A DNA stretch of 64,000 bases from Streptomyces minutiscleroticus (GCF_014650875.1 NZ_BMVU01000003.1:310001-374000), one strand, 5' to 3'. Positions 29,102 through 37,966 are shown, numbered from the stretch's first letter. Numbers and translations are program-made. The notes: generated by a model from the sequence alone, not told the origin.

Positions 29102-30322
29102 ATGACGCAGAACGCCACCGGACGGCCGGACGCGGCACTCGACCGCCGCGTCCCCTTCCACCCGCTGACCTTCGTCACCGAGGGCCCCGACGAGATCGTC
29201 GTGGGGCGGCCCGGGACCGATACGTACGCGGTCCTGCCGGCCGACGGCGCGGCCCTGCTGCGCCGCATGGCCGACGGGGACACCCCCCACCGGGCCTCGG
29301 CCTGGCACGCGGAGACCTACGGGGAACCCGTCGACATCGCGGACTTCCTCGACACCCTGCGCGAGCTCGGCTTCGTCGCCGAGCACCCCGTCGTACAGGG
29401 ACCGGCGAAACCCGTCTCGTTCCGTCGTCTGGGGCGAGCGGTGTTCTCACCGGCCGCCTGGACGGCGTACGTTCTCCTGGTCCTCGCCACGGCCGCCGCG
29501 CTCGTACGGGAACCGGCGCTGCGGCCCGCCCCGGACCAGGTGTTCTTCACCGGGTCCCTGGTGAGCGTCCAACTGGTGCTGCTGGTGGGACAGACCGTCG
29601 GCATCGCCTGGCACGAGGCGTTCCACGTGCTCAGCGGTCGCCGGCTCGGTCTTCCCTGCCGCCTTTCGGTGGGGCGGCGGATGTACTTCGTCGTGTTCGA
29701 GACGACGCTCGAAGGGCTGCTCGGCGTGGAGAAGCGCCGCCGCGTGCTGCCGTTCCTCGCGGGGATGGTCGGTGATGTGCTCATGTACTGCGGGCTCACG
29801 CTCGGTGCGGCGGCCACCCGCGGCCCCGACGGGACGCCGGGCTGGCCCGGACGGCTCCTCCTCGCACTCGCGTTCCTGACGATCCTCCGCTTCACCTGGC
29901 AGTTCTATCTGTTCCTGCGCACCGACCTGTACTACCTGCTCGCCGCCGCGCTGGGCTGCCACGACCTGCACGGCGCCACCGACGCCCGGCTGCGCAACGC
30001 CGCCCGGCGCCTGCTGCGCCGTCCGCCCGCCCTGGACGAGAGCGCCTGGAGCGACCGGGACCGGCGCATGGCCCGCTGGTACGTCCCGTTCTACGGCACG
30101 GGCGCGCTGGTGCTCACCGCGACCGTCGCCGCCGCCCTGGCGCCCATCGCCGTCGAGTTCGCACACCGTGTGCGGGCCGGGGTGGCCGACGGCGTCTGGG
30201 GCGCGCGCTTCTGGGACAGCGCCGCCTCGGCGGCCTCCGCCTTCGTGCCGCTGGGCGTGGTCCTCGCCCTCGGCGTCCGCGATCGCCTGCGCGCCCGCCG
30301 CGCCTCCTCCTCCACCTCGTAG
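29102..30322 (+). CDS. PqqD-like domain fused to M50-type membrane metalloprotease
   Basis: A 406-residue membrane protein. Residues about 12-95 resemble a PqqD/RiPP-recognition-like winged fold ('TDTYAVLPADGAALLRRM', 'DIADFLDTLRELGFV'). About six membrane segments follow. The second helix region carries the zinc motif 'GIAWHEAFHVLSGRRLG' with His171, Glu172 and His175, and 'MVGDVLMY' (Asp225) may supply the third ligand, as in site-2/SpoIVFB-type proteases. The family includes YydH-like peptide maturation proteases. Here it would bind and cut or export the peptide of the gene just upstream. ATG 29102 has GGGGAG upstream. A 17-bp tandem repeat begins over its stop codon. Confidence 0.75.
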   Translation: MTQNATGRPDAALDRRVPFHPLTFVTEGPDEIVVGRPGTDTYAVLPADGAALLRRMADGDTPHRASAWHAETYGEPVDIADFLDTLRELGFVAEHPVVQGPAKPVSFRRLGRAVFSPAAWTAYVLLVLATAAALVREPALRPAPDQVFFTGSLVSVQLVLLVGQTVGIAWHEAFHVLSGRRLGLPCRLSVGRRMYFVVFETTLEGLLGVEKRRRVLPFLAGMVGDVLMYCGLTLGAAATRGPDGTPGWPGRLLLALAFLTILRFTWQFYLFLRTDLYYLLAAALGCHDLHGATDARLRNAARRLLRRPPALDESAWSDRDRRMARWYVPFYGTGALVLTATVAAALAPIAVEFAHRVRAGVADGVWGARFWDSAASAASAFVPLGVVLALGVRDRLRARRASSSTS

Positions 30323-30380
30323 AACCGAGTCCCTCGTAGAACCGAGTCCCTCGCAGAGCCGAGTCCCTCGTGAACCGAGG
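30316..30380 (+). repeat. 17-bp tandem repeat, about 3.8 copies
   Basis: Units CTCGTAGAACCGAGTCC at 30316-30332 and 30333-30349, a two-base variant at 30350-30366, and a partial unit at 30367-30380. The array starts inside the last codons of the protease gene and contains its TAG stop. Confidence 0.9.
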
Positions 30381-30406
30381 ACCGACGCAACCGGAAGGAA
30401 CTTCCC

Positions 30407-32506
30407 ATGTCCCGCAGGACACCCCGTCCCCGCCATCTGTGGATCCGCGGCGACCGTGCGGCCGACCGGCACCGCGCGGCCCGGGACCTGCTGCCGACGG
30501 CCCCCGTCCGCGTCGACTGCCACCGCGGCCACCGCGGCCCGTACACCGGTCTGGGCGGACTGCTGCGCGCCCTGGTGCCGGACGTCCTCGAGCGGTGGCC
30601 CGACCTGGTCCGCGCCCACCGGGTGGAGATCCTCACCGCCGCGCCCCACCTGCACGGCCTGCTCGGCGCGGAGCCCGAGACGCTGACCCGGGTCGCGACC
30701 GGTGAGGAGCGCACCCGTTTCTACAGCGAGGCGCGCAGCCGCCGCACCCCGCACGGCGTCGTGGAGTTCCTCAAGGAGTACCGGACCCGGCGGGAGGCCA
30801 CCGGACGAGCGCCGCAGGAGCCGCTAGCCCTGTGGTTCGACAACGTCCACGAGGCCGATGCCAGTGACCTCGAATGTCTGGTGATCATGCTGCGGCGATG
30901 CGATCCGCGGCAGGTGCTGCTCCTCGTCGGCACCGGCTCCACGTCTCCCCCGGGCGACGTGGGCGCCGCGCTGGCGCGGTACGCGGACCCGGTGGACGCT
31001 CCCTCGCGGGCGTCACGCCCCGAGGAACGGGGCACCGAGGAACTGTGGCGTGCGTACGTGGCGTCCGACGGCACGAGCGACGATCCGGCCGAGCGGAGCG
31101 CGTGGCGGGACGCGGACCCGGCGGCGCGGGCGGCCGCGCACGACGCGCGCGCCGACGAACTGGAGGCGGCCGGCGACATCGGGCACGCGCTGGGCGCGGT
31201 CCCCTTCCACCGCGAGCACGGCGGCGACCCCGCGGGCGCCGGGACCGCCGCGCTGCGCCGGGCCCTCGACCACTGCGTGGACCTGGGCCTCTACTCCGCC
31301 GCGGCCGACCTGGGTCTGCGCGGCCGGGCGCTGACCGACCCGGACACGCGCCAGGTCGACTACTGCCACTTCGCCGCGAAGGCGGCGCTCGCCCTGATCT
31401 CGCTCGGCGACCCGCACCGCGCGAGGGAGCTGTACGTGGAACTGCGCGGCCGCTATCCGCTGCCCCGGGTGCACATGTCGACGAGTTACAACATGGCGAT
31501 GCTGTACACCCGGTTCCTGCCCCGGGAGGAGCTGGACCACCCCTTGGCACGGGCGTACGCGAGCAACGGTGTGGCCCTGGCGACGCTCACCGAGGACCCC
31601 GAGGAACGGGCGTTCTACACCGTGTTCCAGCAGAACGGCCTCGCCCTGGTGGAGATGCATCTGGGCCACCTGCGCACCGCCCTGAAGCTGGTGGCCGAGG
31701 GGGTGGACCGTCTCGACAGGGAGACGGACCCGGCCAAGTACCGGCTGCACAAGTCCGTGCTGATCCACAACCGCGCCAACGTGTACGCGGGCATGGGCAT
31801 GCTGCGCGAGAGCATGGCCGACTTCGACGCGGTCGTCGCGCTCGACCCGCACTACCCCGAGTACTACCTGGACCGGGGGAACCTGCACCGCCGGCTCGGG
31901 GACGACCGGGCCGCCGTGACCGACTACGAGACCGCGATGGGGCTGGGACCGCCGTTCCCCGAGCTCTACTACAACCGGGGGGACGTGCGCGCCGCCCACG
32001 GGGACCTCGACGGGGCGGTCGAGGACTTCGCGTACGCCCTGGAGCTGGAGCCCGGGCACCTGGACGCGCGGATCAACCACGCCTCGCTCCTGCGTGAGTC
32101 GGGCCGCCTCGAGGAGGCCGCCGTGTCGGTGGCCGAGGGGCTCGCGTCGCACCCGGACAGCGCCCACCTGCTGTGCAGCCGCGGCCTTCTGGCCCTGGAA
32201 CACGACGACGCCGAGACCGCCCGTACGTCCCTGACGGCCGCGCTGCGTGCCGACCCGCGGCTGTACCAGGCGCTGGTCGCCCGGGCCCTCCTCGCGCACG
32301 CGGAAGGCGCCCACGACGAGGCGGTGCGGCTGCTGGACCGGGCCGCGGAGCAGTCGGGCGACGACCCCGACCTGCTCCACCACCGCGGGCTGAGCCACCT
32401 GGCCGCGGGCCGGGCGGCGCTCGCCGCCGCGGACTTCGAGCGGGCCCTGCGCCTGCCGGGCGCGGACCGGGACGGCATCCTGGCCCACCTGGCGCAGTGC
32501 GCCTGA
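30407..32506 (+). CDS. Tetratricopeptide-repeat protein with inactive STAND-like N-terminus
   Basis: A 699-residue protein. Residues about 1-220 resemble the NTPase part of STAND regulators ('PTAPVRVDCHRGHRG', 'PLALWFDNVHEADASDLECL'), but no Walker A GxxxxGKT is present, so ATP use is doubtful. From about 240 to the end helical repeats dominate, with clear TPR units between about 440 and 690 ('YPEYYLDRGNLHRRLGDDRA', 'FPELYYNRGDVRAAHGDLDG'). It probably works as a scaffold for the peptide-processing locus it sits in. The ATG has GGAAGGA 8 nt upstream; the flavin reductase gene follows 28 nt after the stop. Confidence 0.8.
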   Translation: MSRRTPRPRHLWIRGDRAADRHRAARDLLPTAPVRVDCHRGHRGPYTGLGGLLRALVPDVLERWPDLVRAHRVEILTAAPHLHGLLGAEPETLTRVATGEERTRFYSEARSRRTPHGVVEFLKEYRTRREATGRAPQEPLALWFDNVHEADASDLECLVIMLRRCDPRQVLLLVGTGSTSPPGDVGAALARYADPVDAPSRASRPEERGTEELWRAYVASDGTSDDPAERSAWRDADPAARAAAHDARADELEAAGDIGHALGAVPFHREHGGDPAGAGTAALRRALDHCVDLGLYSAAADLGLRGRALTDPDTRQVDYCHFAAKAALALISLGDPHRARELYVELRGRYPLPRVHMSTSYNMAMLYTRFLPREELDHPLARAYASNGVALATLTEDPEERAFYTVFQQNGLALVEMHLGHLRTALKLVAEGVDRLDRETDPAKYRLHKSVLIHNRANVYAGMGMLRESMADFDAVVALDPHYPEYYLDRGNLHRRLGDDRAAVTDYETAMGLGPPFPELYYNRGDVRAAHGDLDGAVEDFAYALELEPGHLDARINHASLLRESGRLEEAAVSVAEGLASHPDSAHLLCSRGLLALEHDDAETARTSLTAALRADPRLYQALVARALLAHAEGAHDEAVRLLDRAAEQSGDDPDLLHHRGLSHLAAGRAALAAADFERALRLPGADRDGILAHLAQCA

Positions 32507-32534
32507 CGGCCGCGACACGGAGGCGGTGACTTTC

Positions 32535-33035
32535 ATGGCCGTGGACCCGGCCACGTTCCGCCGGGCGCTGTCCCATGTGCCCACCTCGATCTCGGTGGTC
32601 GCCGCCTTCGGCGCGCGGGACCGCCCGTACGGTGTGACCGTCGGCTCGCTGTGCTCGCTCTCGCTCGCCCCGCCGCTGGTGCTGTTCTGCCTCGGCCACC
32701 GGGGCACCGCCCATCGCGTCGTGACGGCCGCGCACCGGTTCGGCGTCCATGTGCTGACCGCCGATCAGCAGCCGCTGGCCCGCAGGTTCGCCGCCCCGGG
32801 CGAGGACCGGACGGCGGGTCTGGTGAGGGGCGAGCGCCACGGTGTGCCGATGGTGCCGGACGCCTTGGCCTCGTTGGTGTGCAGCCGGTACGCGGTGGTG
32901 CCGGCCGGGGACCACAGCGTCGTCATCGGCCTGGTCGAGCGCGCCGATGTGGGCGAGGGCAGCCCGCTGCTGTACTACGACCGCTCCTACCGCACACTGT
33001 TCGCTCCGGACGCGCACCCGAGTCTGCGCGCGTAG
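32535..33035 (+). CDS. Flavin reductase family protein
   Basis: A 166-residue flavin reductase-like (HpaC/DIM6 type) protein with 'FRRALSHVPTSISVVAAFG', 'PYGVTVGSLCSLSLAPPLVL' and 'RFGVHVLTADQQPLARRFA'. These split-barrel enzymes give reduced FMN or FAD to a partner, or act as oxidoreductases themselves. GGAGG lies 11 nt before the ATG 32535; an in-frame GTG 32526 is too close to it. It is the last gene in line after the peptide, protease and TPR genes, so it could modify the peptide or serve a redox partner. Only 3 nt separate it from the convergent XRE gene. Confidence 0.82.
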   Translation: MAVDPATFRRALSHVPTSISVVAAFGARDRPYGVTVGSLCSLSLAPPLVLFCLGHRGTAHRVVTAAHRFGVHVLTADQQPLARRFAAPGEDRTAGLVRGERHGVPMVPDALASLVCSRYAVVPAGDHSVVIGLVERADVGEGSPLLYYDRSYRTLFAPDAHPSLRA

Positions 33036-33038
33036 GAG

Positions 33039-33521
33039 TCATGGGCGGTCGGGCTCCCCGCTGACGTGCCACGCCGCTCTGACCGCCGCGGCCATGCAGC
33101 CCGGCAGCGCCAGCACGGTGTGGGCGAGCCGTGGGACGAACCCGGCCGGCGGCGGCCGCCCGGCCGTCCGGGCGGCCGCGGCCTGCCCGGAGTCGGCCGG
33201 ACCGTAACGGTCGATCAGGGTGCCGACCATTTCCTCGGCCCGCTCCCGCAGTGCCCGCTCCCGCAGCGCCCGCAGGTACCCCGTGGTGATGCCGAACTCC
33301 CGCTCGTATGCGGCCACGAGATTCTCGGGCGGTATGCGCCGCCCCCGTTCGTAGTCGAGCAGTCCGCTGTGCGAGCTGAAACCGAGCCGCTGTGCCAGGC
33401 GGCGCAGCGACAGGTCCCGCTCCAGGCGGCACTGGTACAGGGCGGCCCCCAGGGCGAGAGCGCCGCTGATCTGCCGGCCACCGCCGTCGGCGGCCGGGTT
33501 TCCGCTCCTTCTCTCGGACAT
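33039..33521 (-). CDS. XRE-type helix-turn-helix regulator
   Basis: A 160-residue DNA-binding protein. The Cro/C1 HTH spans about residues 22-80 ('ALYQCRLERDLSLRRLAQRL', 'SGLLDYERGRRIPPENLV'). The rest is helical with a mildly hydrophobic tail 'AHTVLALPGCMAAAV' and no effector domain. The minus ATG at 33521 is preceded by GGGGGAC. Its 3' end almost touches the flavin reductase stop; it may regulate the RiPP-like locus, though no shared operator was identified. Confidence 0.82.
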   Translation of the reverse strand: MSERRSGNPAADGGGRQISGALALGAALYQCRLERDLSLRRLAQRLGFSSHSGLLDYERGRRIPPENLVAAYEREFGITTGYLRALRERALRERAEEMVGTLIDRYGPADSGQAAAARTAGRPPPAGFVPRLAHTVLALPGCMAAAVRAAWHVSGEPDRP

Positions 33522-33950
33522 CTTCGTCCCCCGTGTGAACGTCGCGCCGGATACGGCGGGCGCGGTGGAGCGGCTGCGCCGGCCGTACGGAGTCCCGGAC
33601 GCCGACCTGCGGCCCCGTCGGCGTCCACGCTGTGAAGTTGTCGACCGGACAGCGGAGCCGAAGACGGGTGTGATGCGACCGCAGAAGGCTTCGCGCTCGC
33701 GCCTCGACCGATCCGGCGGCCGCCGGACCGCCTCTGGCCGGACCGTACGCGCTTCGCTGCCCCTGTCCACCGGAAGGTCCGCCGGTACGGCCGGGCCCCT
33801 GTCCCCGCACAACTCTATGGGGCAAGGGCCCGCGCCGGATCGCGGGGTGCGCCGCGGTGGAGGCGCTTGCCGCGCGCATGATGAACCGCGCCGCTTCGGC
33901 CCCGTCCGGCACGAGGCCCTCACGCACTGTCCGACGGGGTTCTCCGCCCC
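33522..33950. other. Intergenic region upstream of XRE gene
   Basis: 429 bases between the 5' end of the XRE gene and the 3' end of the SCO5918-family gene. Open frames on both strands read as arginine-rich shadow sequence. No hairpin or clear promoter noted. Confidence 0.35.
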
Positions 33951-34265
33951 TCACACGTCCCGGGGAACGGAGCTGCCGAGCAGCCGCGACGCGGCCTGGA
34001 ACGGAGTGAGGACACGTACGGGTGCGGCGTCGGGGTGGGGGTGGCAGACGAAGCCGAGGCGGGTCATGGCCCGGGTGACCTCGTCGCTGGTGAAGTCACG
34101 ACGGTCCTGCCGGGTGATCACTTCACCTACCTGCTTGGCGGGGTAGCGGCGGCGGCCGATGGTCACGGACGCACCCGTGATGCGTTCGGGGACGACGTTC
34201 TCCATCGAGCTCAGCACTCCGTTCTTGGTCAGGTCGAAGGGGTACCGGGCGATGACACAGCGCAT
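33951..34265 (-). CDS. SCO5918 family protein
   Basis: A 104-residue protein that matches my memory of the Streptomyces SCO5918 family: it starts 'MRCVIARYPFDLTKNGVLSS' and contains 'RYPAKQVGEVITRQDRRDFT' and 'MTRLGFVCHPHPDAAP'. Function unknown; in this genus it lies near cold-shock genes, and here a cold-shock protein gene is about 600 nt upstream on the same strand, which suggests a role in cold or RNA-related stress. TGGAG sits 6 nt before the ATG. Confidence 0.85.
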   Translation of the reverse strand: MRCVIARYPFDLTKNGVLSSMENVVPERITGASVTIGRRRYPAKQVGEVITRQDRRDFTSDEVTRAMTRLGFVCHPHPDAAPVRVLTPFQAASRLLGSSVPRDV

Positions 34266-34860
34266 GGTGGCTCCAGGAAGACGGGGAGAACGAGCTGGAG
34301 GAGGAGACGGGTCGGGCGGATCGGGCGGACAGGGGCGCAGCGCCGAGGGCCGGGCCGTGCCGTCCCGCGGCGGCGGGGCGAGCGCCGGGGAACGCGGACG
34401 GCGCGGCGGGGACGTCCAGCGGCCGGGCCGGGCGGGGCTGCCGTCGGACCCTGTGGCAGGACGCCTCGACGCCGGGCCGATCGCGCTGAACCGTCGACCG
34501 GGGTGCACGGCAGGGGCGCCACCCGGTTCGGGAACGATGTCGGGGGTCCGGGAAAAGAGAGGAGCGGCCGAGCGTGGACCCACCCGGGCAGTCGTATGTC
34601 CTGGCTTCGTGAGCGACGCGTGTGCGAATTCGTCAGGATTTCCTCGGCGTGGCACGCGTCGGGGATTTCGCACCATGGCTGCGCGGGACGGTGGTCAATA
34701 AAATGAGCCGCAGGTGAGGAAGAGGGGGAGAGGATCCGTCCGCCGAGGAACGTGTCACCGTGCGGCGGGGGATCTTCTGAGGTACTGCGAAGCGCAGTGA
34801 GCCGGGGCCCGCACCCCAAGGTGCGGGCCCCGGCTGCGAAAGCAAGCGTCAGCGCCGGTG
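34266..34860. other. Region between SCO5918-family and cold-shock genes
   Basis: About 595 bases. Apart from the cold-shock terminator hairpin (34801-34834) I see no gene. A small AT-rich patch (34690-34705) could be part of the promoter for the SCO5918-family gene. Confidence 0.4.
34801..34834 (-). terminator. Cold-shock gene terminator
   Basis: A perfect 15-bp stem GCCGGGGCCCGCACC/GGTGCGGGCCCCGGC with a 4-nt CCAA loop, 26 nt after the cold-shock stop on the minus strand. Confidence 0.8.
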
Positions 34861-35064
34861 TCAGGCGGGGACGATGTTCTCGGCCGTAGGGCCCTTCTGG
34901 CCCTGTGCGATGTCGAACGTCACCTTCTGGCCCTCCTGCAGCTCGCGAAAGCCCTGGGTGGCGATCTTCGAGTAGTGGGCGAAGACGTCGGCTCCGCCGC
35001 CCTCCTGCTCGATGAAGCCGAATCCCTTTTCGGCGTTGAACCACTTCACGGTGCCGGTGCTCAT
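34861..35064 (-). CDS. CspA-type cold-shock protein
   Basis: A 67-residue single cold-shock domain. RNA-binding motifs RNP1 'KGFGFIE' and RNP2 'VFAHY' are intact, with the usual start '[19 protein letters not shown]' and end '[10 protein letters not shown]'. It binds single-stranded RNA and acts as an RNA chaperone in the cytoplasm. AAGGAG lies 9 nt before the ATG in an unusually AT-rich leader. The leader contains GGAATCC-N9-GGATTCC (35092-35114), able to form a stem just ahead of the ribosome site, which could make translation temperature-sensitive. Confidence 0.95.
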   Translation of the reverse strand: MSTGTVKWFNAEKGFGFIEQEGGGADVFAHYSKIATQGFRELQEGQKVTFDIAQGQKGPTAENIVPA

Positions 35065-35407
35065 TTTTCATTCTCCTTCGGGACGGTGTTCGGAATCCAT
35101 TCCGTACGGATTCCGGTCGCCGTGATGATCACCCCGTCGGAAAAACCTTCTGGCAATCACAACTGCAACTGGCGCCGACAGTACCATGATGCGGTTGTTC
35201 ATGCAGGAAAAGTAATTCGCTCCGGCCGCCGACCGGGAAAAATACTCCGGGTGCCTCGGAAATTTCTGATTTCATGATCACGGATGTCGTCCCCCGGCCC
35301 GCTGTGCCGCCGCCGAGCCCCACCGGTCCCGGGCCGTGCGGTCCGGGCGGGGCGGGTGCATCCCTCCGTCCTCCACGGGGCCATCGTGTCCGGGCGGTCC
35401 TGTCGGG
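35065..35407 (-). promoter_or_regulatory. AT-rich cold-shock leader and promoter region
   Basis: The region 35065-35280 is markedly AT-richer than the window. It carries the inverted repeat 35092-35114 (arms of 7, including the palindrome TCCGTACGGA). A long structured 5' leader is typical of csp genes; the exact transcription start was not determined. The rest up to 35407 shows no gene. Confidence 0.5.
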
Positions 35408-35770
35408 TCAGGAGGGGCGCGGCGGCTGGGCCGCCCGGGCCTCGGTGACGTCGGCGTAGAGGGGGAAGACGGTGTCGATGCCGGTGAGGCGCAGTATGTG
35501 CATGACCCGGTCGGTGGGGGCGGCCAGGGTGAGGCGGCCGCCGTTCTCGTCGGCGTGGCGGCGCAGCCGCAGCAGGGTGTTGAGCCCGGAGGAGTCGCAG
35601 AAGGTGATACCGGACAGGTCCAGGATCACGTGGGGGTGGTCGTCGATCAGGGCGGTGGCCCGCGGGTAGAAGTCGGCGGTGGTGTGCAGGTCCATCTCCC
35701 CTCTGACGGCCGCCACGGCGAGCGGGCCGCGGGTCTCGACGATGTCCAGGTGCAGGTCGCTGTCGGTCAC
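35408..35770 (-). CDS. STAS-domain anti-sigma factor antagonist
   Basis: A 120-residue STAS protein of the BldG/RsbV type. The phospho-acceptor region is 'ITFCDSSGLNTLLRLR' with Ser60/Ser61, and 'VAAVRGEMDLHTTADFYP' is the first STAS strand-helix unit. It would bind an anti-sigma kinase when unphosphorylated. The GTG start overlaps the stop of the SpoIIE-type phosphatase gene by 4 nt; that phosphatase is the natural enzyme to reactivate it. Confidence 0.88.
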   Translation of the reverse strand: MTDSDLHLDIVETRGPLAVAAVRGEMDLHTTADFYPRATALIDDHPHVILDLSGITFCDSSGLNTLLRLRRHADENGGRLTLAAPTDRVMHILRLTGIDTVFPLYADVTEARAAQPPRPS

Positions 35771-37065
35771 GGGGTGCTCCTGTCCTGCTCGGCTGCTGCG
35801 GGGCGGCCGGGTTCGGGCAGTCCGACCAGGTCGGCCGCCTCCTCGGTGAGATCGGGACGGGGACCGAGCCACTGGCAGAACAGCACGGTGGCATCGTCCT
35901 GGAGCCGGTGGTCGTGGTAGTCGAGCACCGCGTGGATCACCCTGCGCAGGGTCTCGGGGACGGGCAGGCCGTCGGCGTGGTGGCGGATGAGGAAGTCGGT
36001 GAAGCGCTCCAGGCCGAACTGGGCGTCCCCCGCACCGCCGGCCTCGATGATCCCGTCGGTGTAGAACACGACGCGGTCGCCGGGCTGCAGCTGCTCGTGG
36101 CACACGCGGCTCTCCAGGCCCAGGCCGGTGCCCATCGGATGGGCGGGCGGACATCGCAGGTGCGTGGCCCACCGGCTGTCCCGGATGATCACCGGCGGGT
36201 GGTGACCGCGGTTGACCCAGGACAGCATTCCGTTCCGGGTGTCCAGGGTGGCCAGGATGCCGGTGACGTAGCGCCGCCGGTCGTACTGCCCGATCAGCTC
36301 CGCCTCCACGGCCTCACCGCAGGCGACGAGGCCGCCTCCCTGGCGGCGGGTCCTGCGGCAGGCGGCGACGGCCAGATTGGCGGACAGTCCGGCGGCGGTG
36401 TCGTGCCCCATCGCATCGAAGATCGACAGATGGACCAAGGGGCCGTCGGTGGCGTAGTCGAAGGCGTCCCCGCTGATCTGATAGGCCGGTTCCATCACCG
36501 CCGCGATCACCACCCGCCCGTCGGCGTAGACCCGGGGCGGCATCAGCTTCCATTGCATCTCCGCCGCCACGTTCAACGGCTTGACCCGCTCCGCCCGGGC
36601 CAGCACGTCGCTGCTCTCCCGCCTGCTGTGGAGGATCAGCGCGAGCAGCGAGGCCAGCCGCTCCATGCCCTCCCGCGCACGGTCGTCGTCATGGACCGAG
36701 GTGACCCGCAGCACGCCCATGCGCTCGGTGCCGTCCAGCAGCGGCACCCACCAGTCGCGCCCCTCCTCCTCCGCGGGACCGGCGGGCAGGATCTGCCCGT
36801 GCTGGAAGGCCCGCCCGGCCACACTGCCCTGCACGGGCAGCTGCGCCAAATGGTCCTCGGCGCGCACGCCCTCTCCGGTCAGCAGCCGCAGCACCTGCTG
36901 CTGCAGATCACCCAGATAGATCAGTACGTGCGGGAAACCGGCGAACGCGGCGCTCTCGCACGCCCTGGCCGGAAGCGATTCCATCGGCATCAGGTGGCTG
37001 TCCGCCAGCAGGCCCGACAGCATCCGCCACCCGCCCGCTTCCCTGTCCGATCCCGACCAGTCCAT
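35767..37065 (-). CDS. GAF-SpoIIE type PP2C phosphatase
   Basis: A 432-residue sensor phosphatase. A GAF-like input domain (about 20-165, 'AFAGFPHVLIYLGDLQQQ') is followed by a PP2C/SpoIIE domain (about 185-410). Metal-binding aspartates appear in 'QISGDAFDYATDG' and 'SIFDAMGHDTAAGLSA'; 'GDRVVFYTDGIIEAG' and 'DDATVLFCQW' complete it. The family removes phosphate from STAS antagonists. The ATG at 37065 has CAGGAG 6 nt upstream; the further upstream part of the frame is basic and not conserved-looking. It forms a two-gene operon with the STAS gene. Confidence 0.88.
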   Translation of the reverse strand: MDWSGSDREAGGWRMLSGLLADSHLMPMESLPARACESAAFAGFPHVLIYLGDLQQQVLRLLTGEGVRAEDHLAQLPVQGSVAGRAFQHGQILPAGPAEEEGRDWWVPLLDGTERMGVLRVTSVHDDDRAREGMERLASLLALILHSRRESSDVLARAERVKPLNVAAEMQWKLMPPRVYADGRVVIAAVMEPAYQISGDAFDYATDGPLVHLSIFDAMGHDTAAGLSANLAVAACRRTRRQGGGLVACGEAVEAELIGQYDRRRYVTGILATLDTRNGMLSWVNRGHHPPVIIRDSRWATHLRCPPAHPMGTGLGLESRVCHEQLQPGDRVVFYTDGIIEAGGAGDAQFGLERFTDFLIRHHADGLPVPETLRRVIHAVLDYHDHRLQDDATVLFCQWLGPRPDLTEEAADLVGLPEPGRPAAAEQDRSTP

Positions 37066-37382
37066 GTCGTCTCCTGCCCAGAGCCGGGCACGCCGTCGGC
37101 GGCACATCCGTACCCACTCTCCCAGCTACCTGCGACCACCGCCTACGACCGAGGCCGCGCCGCCCCGGGCGTGCTGTCGCCCGCCGCCTCCAATGGGGAC
37201 AGGAGCCCTTCACCGACGGGTCGTCCGGGGGAGGCGGCCTTCGCGGCGCGGCGGATGTGGCGGAGTGCGCCGCTTCGCGCCAGGCCGGCTTGTCGCGCGC
37301 GGGGGAGGGAAGCGTGGCGTCCGACCCCGGCCGGGCGGCGGCCGTCGTGCCCGGCTGTCCGGCGCGACGTACTCGGTACGGA
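37066..37382. other. Intergenic region, nothing clear
   Basis: About 317 bases upstream of the phosphatase gene and after DUF4396; no gene or strong hairpin seen. Confidence 0.35.
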
Positions 37383-37889
37383 TCAGTGGTGGGCGTGGGC
37401 GACGGCGTGGCCCTTGCCGCGGCCGATCATCCACTTGTTGACGGGCGTGGTGATCAGGAAGGCGACGGCGAAGCCGCCCAGCAGCGAGGTCCAGAACAAG
37501 GTGTCGGACAGGTGGGCGTCCAGCGCGCCCGGCACCAGGGCGATGATGCCGTTGTCGACCAGTTCCATCACCGCGATGGACACGGTGTCGGCGGCCAGCG
37601 CCACCTTGACCGCGGCCCTGAAGCCCAGACCGGCCCGGCGCACCGCGAACAAGGTGAAGGAGTAGCCGAAGAGGAACGCCAGCACGATCGCCAGGATCAT
37701 GGTGGGCACGTTGTGCCACATCAGGGCGGTGCCGATCGCCATGCCGAGGATCTCGCCGACGGCGCAGCCGGTCAGGCAGTGCAGCGTCGCCTTCGCCGCC
37801 ACTGCCCACGAGGCCCCCGCGCGTCCGCCGTGCCCGGTGCGGGCGTGGTGGGCGTGCCCGGCGCCGGTGTGGTGTGCGGTGCGGTCCAT
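37383..37889 (-). CDS. DUF4396 membrane protein
   Basis: A 168-residue protein with a His-rich N-terminus ('HHTGAGHAHHARTGHGG', about residues 6-22) and about four membrane segments, including 'TLHCLTGCAVGEILGMAIGT' with a Cys pair, and a His-rich end 'GHAVAHAHH'. This fits DUF4396, a membrane family of unknown role often found in copper contexts. A CsoR-like operator lies about 60 nt upstream, so copper induction is likely and metal handling in the membrane is a reasonable inference. ATG 37889 is preferred, with AAGGGG 9 nt upstream; an in-frame ATG 9 nt earlier is too close to that site. Confidence 0.8.
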   Translation of the reverse strand: MDRTAHHTGAGHAHHARTGHGGRAGASWAVAAKATLHCLTGCAVGEILGMAIGTALMWHNVPTMILAIVLAFLFGYSFTLFAVRRAGLGFRAAVKVALAADTVSIAVMELVDNGIIALVPGALDAHLSDTLFWTSLLGGFAVAFLITTPVNKWMIGRGKGHAVAHAHH

Positions 37890-37949
37890 GACCTTCATCC
37901 CCTTCTGTTCCGGCATGGCCCTGATGGCCGGTCCCACACACCGAACGGT

Positions 37950-37966
37950 ATACCCCCCTGGGGTAT
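37950..37966 (-). promoter_or_regulatory. CsoR-like copper operator
   Basis: ATACCCCCCTGGGGTAT has 7-bp perfect arms ATACCCC/GGGGTAT. This is the G-tract palindrome type bound by CsoR copper repressors in actinobacteria. On the minus strand TATACC at its edge could be the -10 box, so binding would block DUF4396 transcription. Confidence 0.65.

Noticed and set aside
30316..30380. CRISPR-like array
   Set aside because: The 17-bp units are directly adjacent with no spacers, and no cas genes are present.
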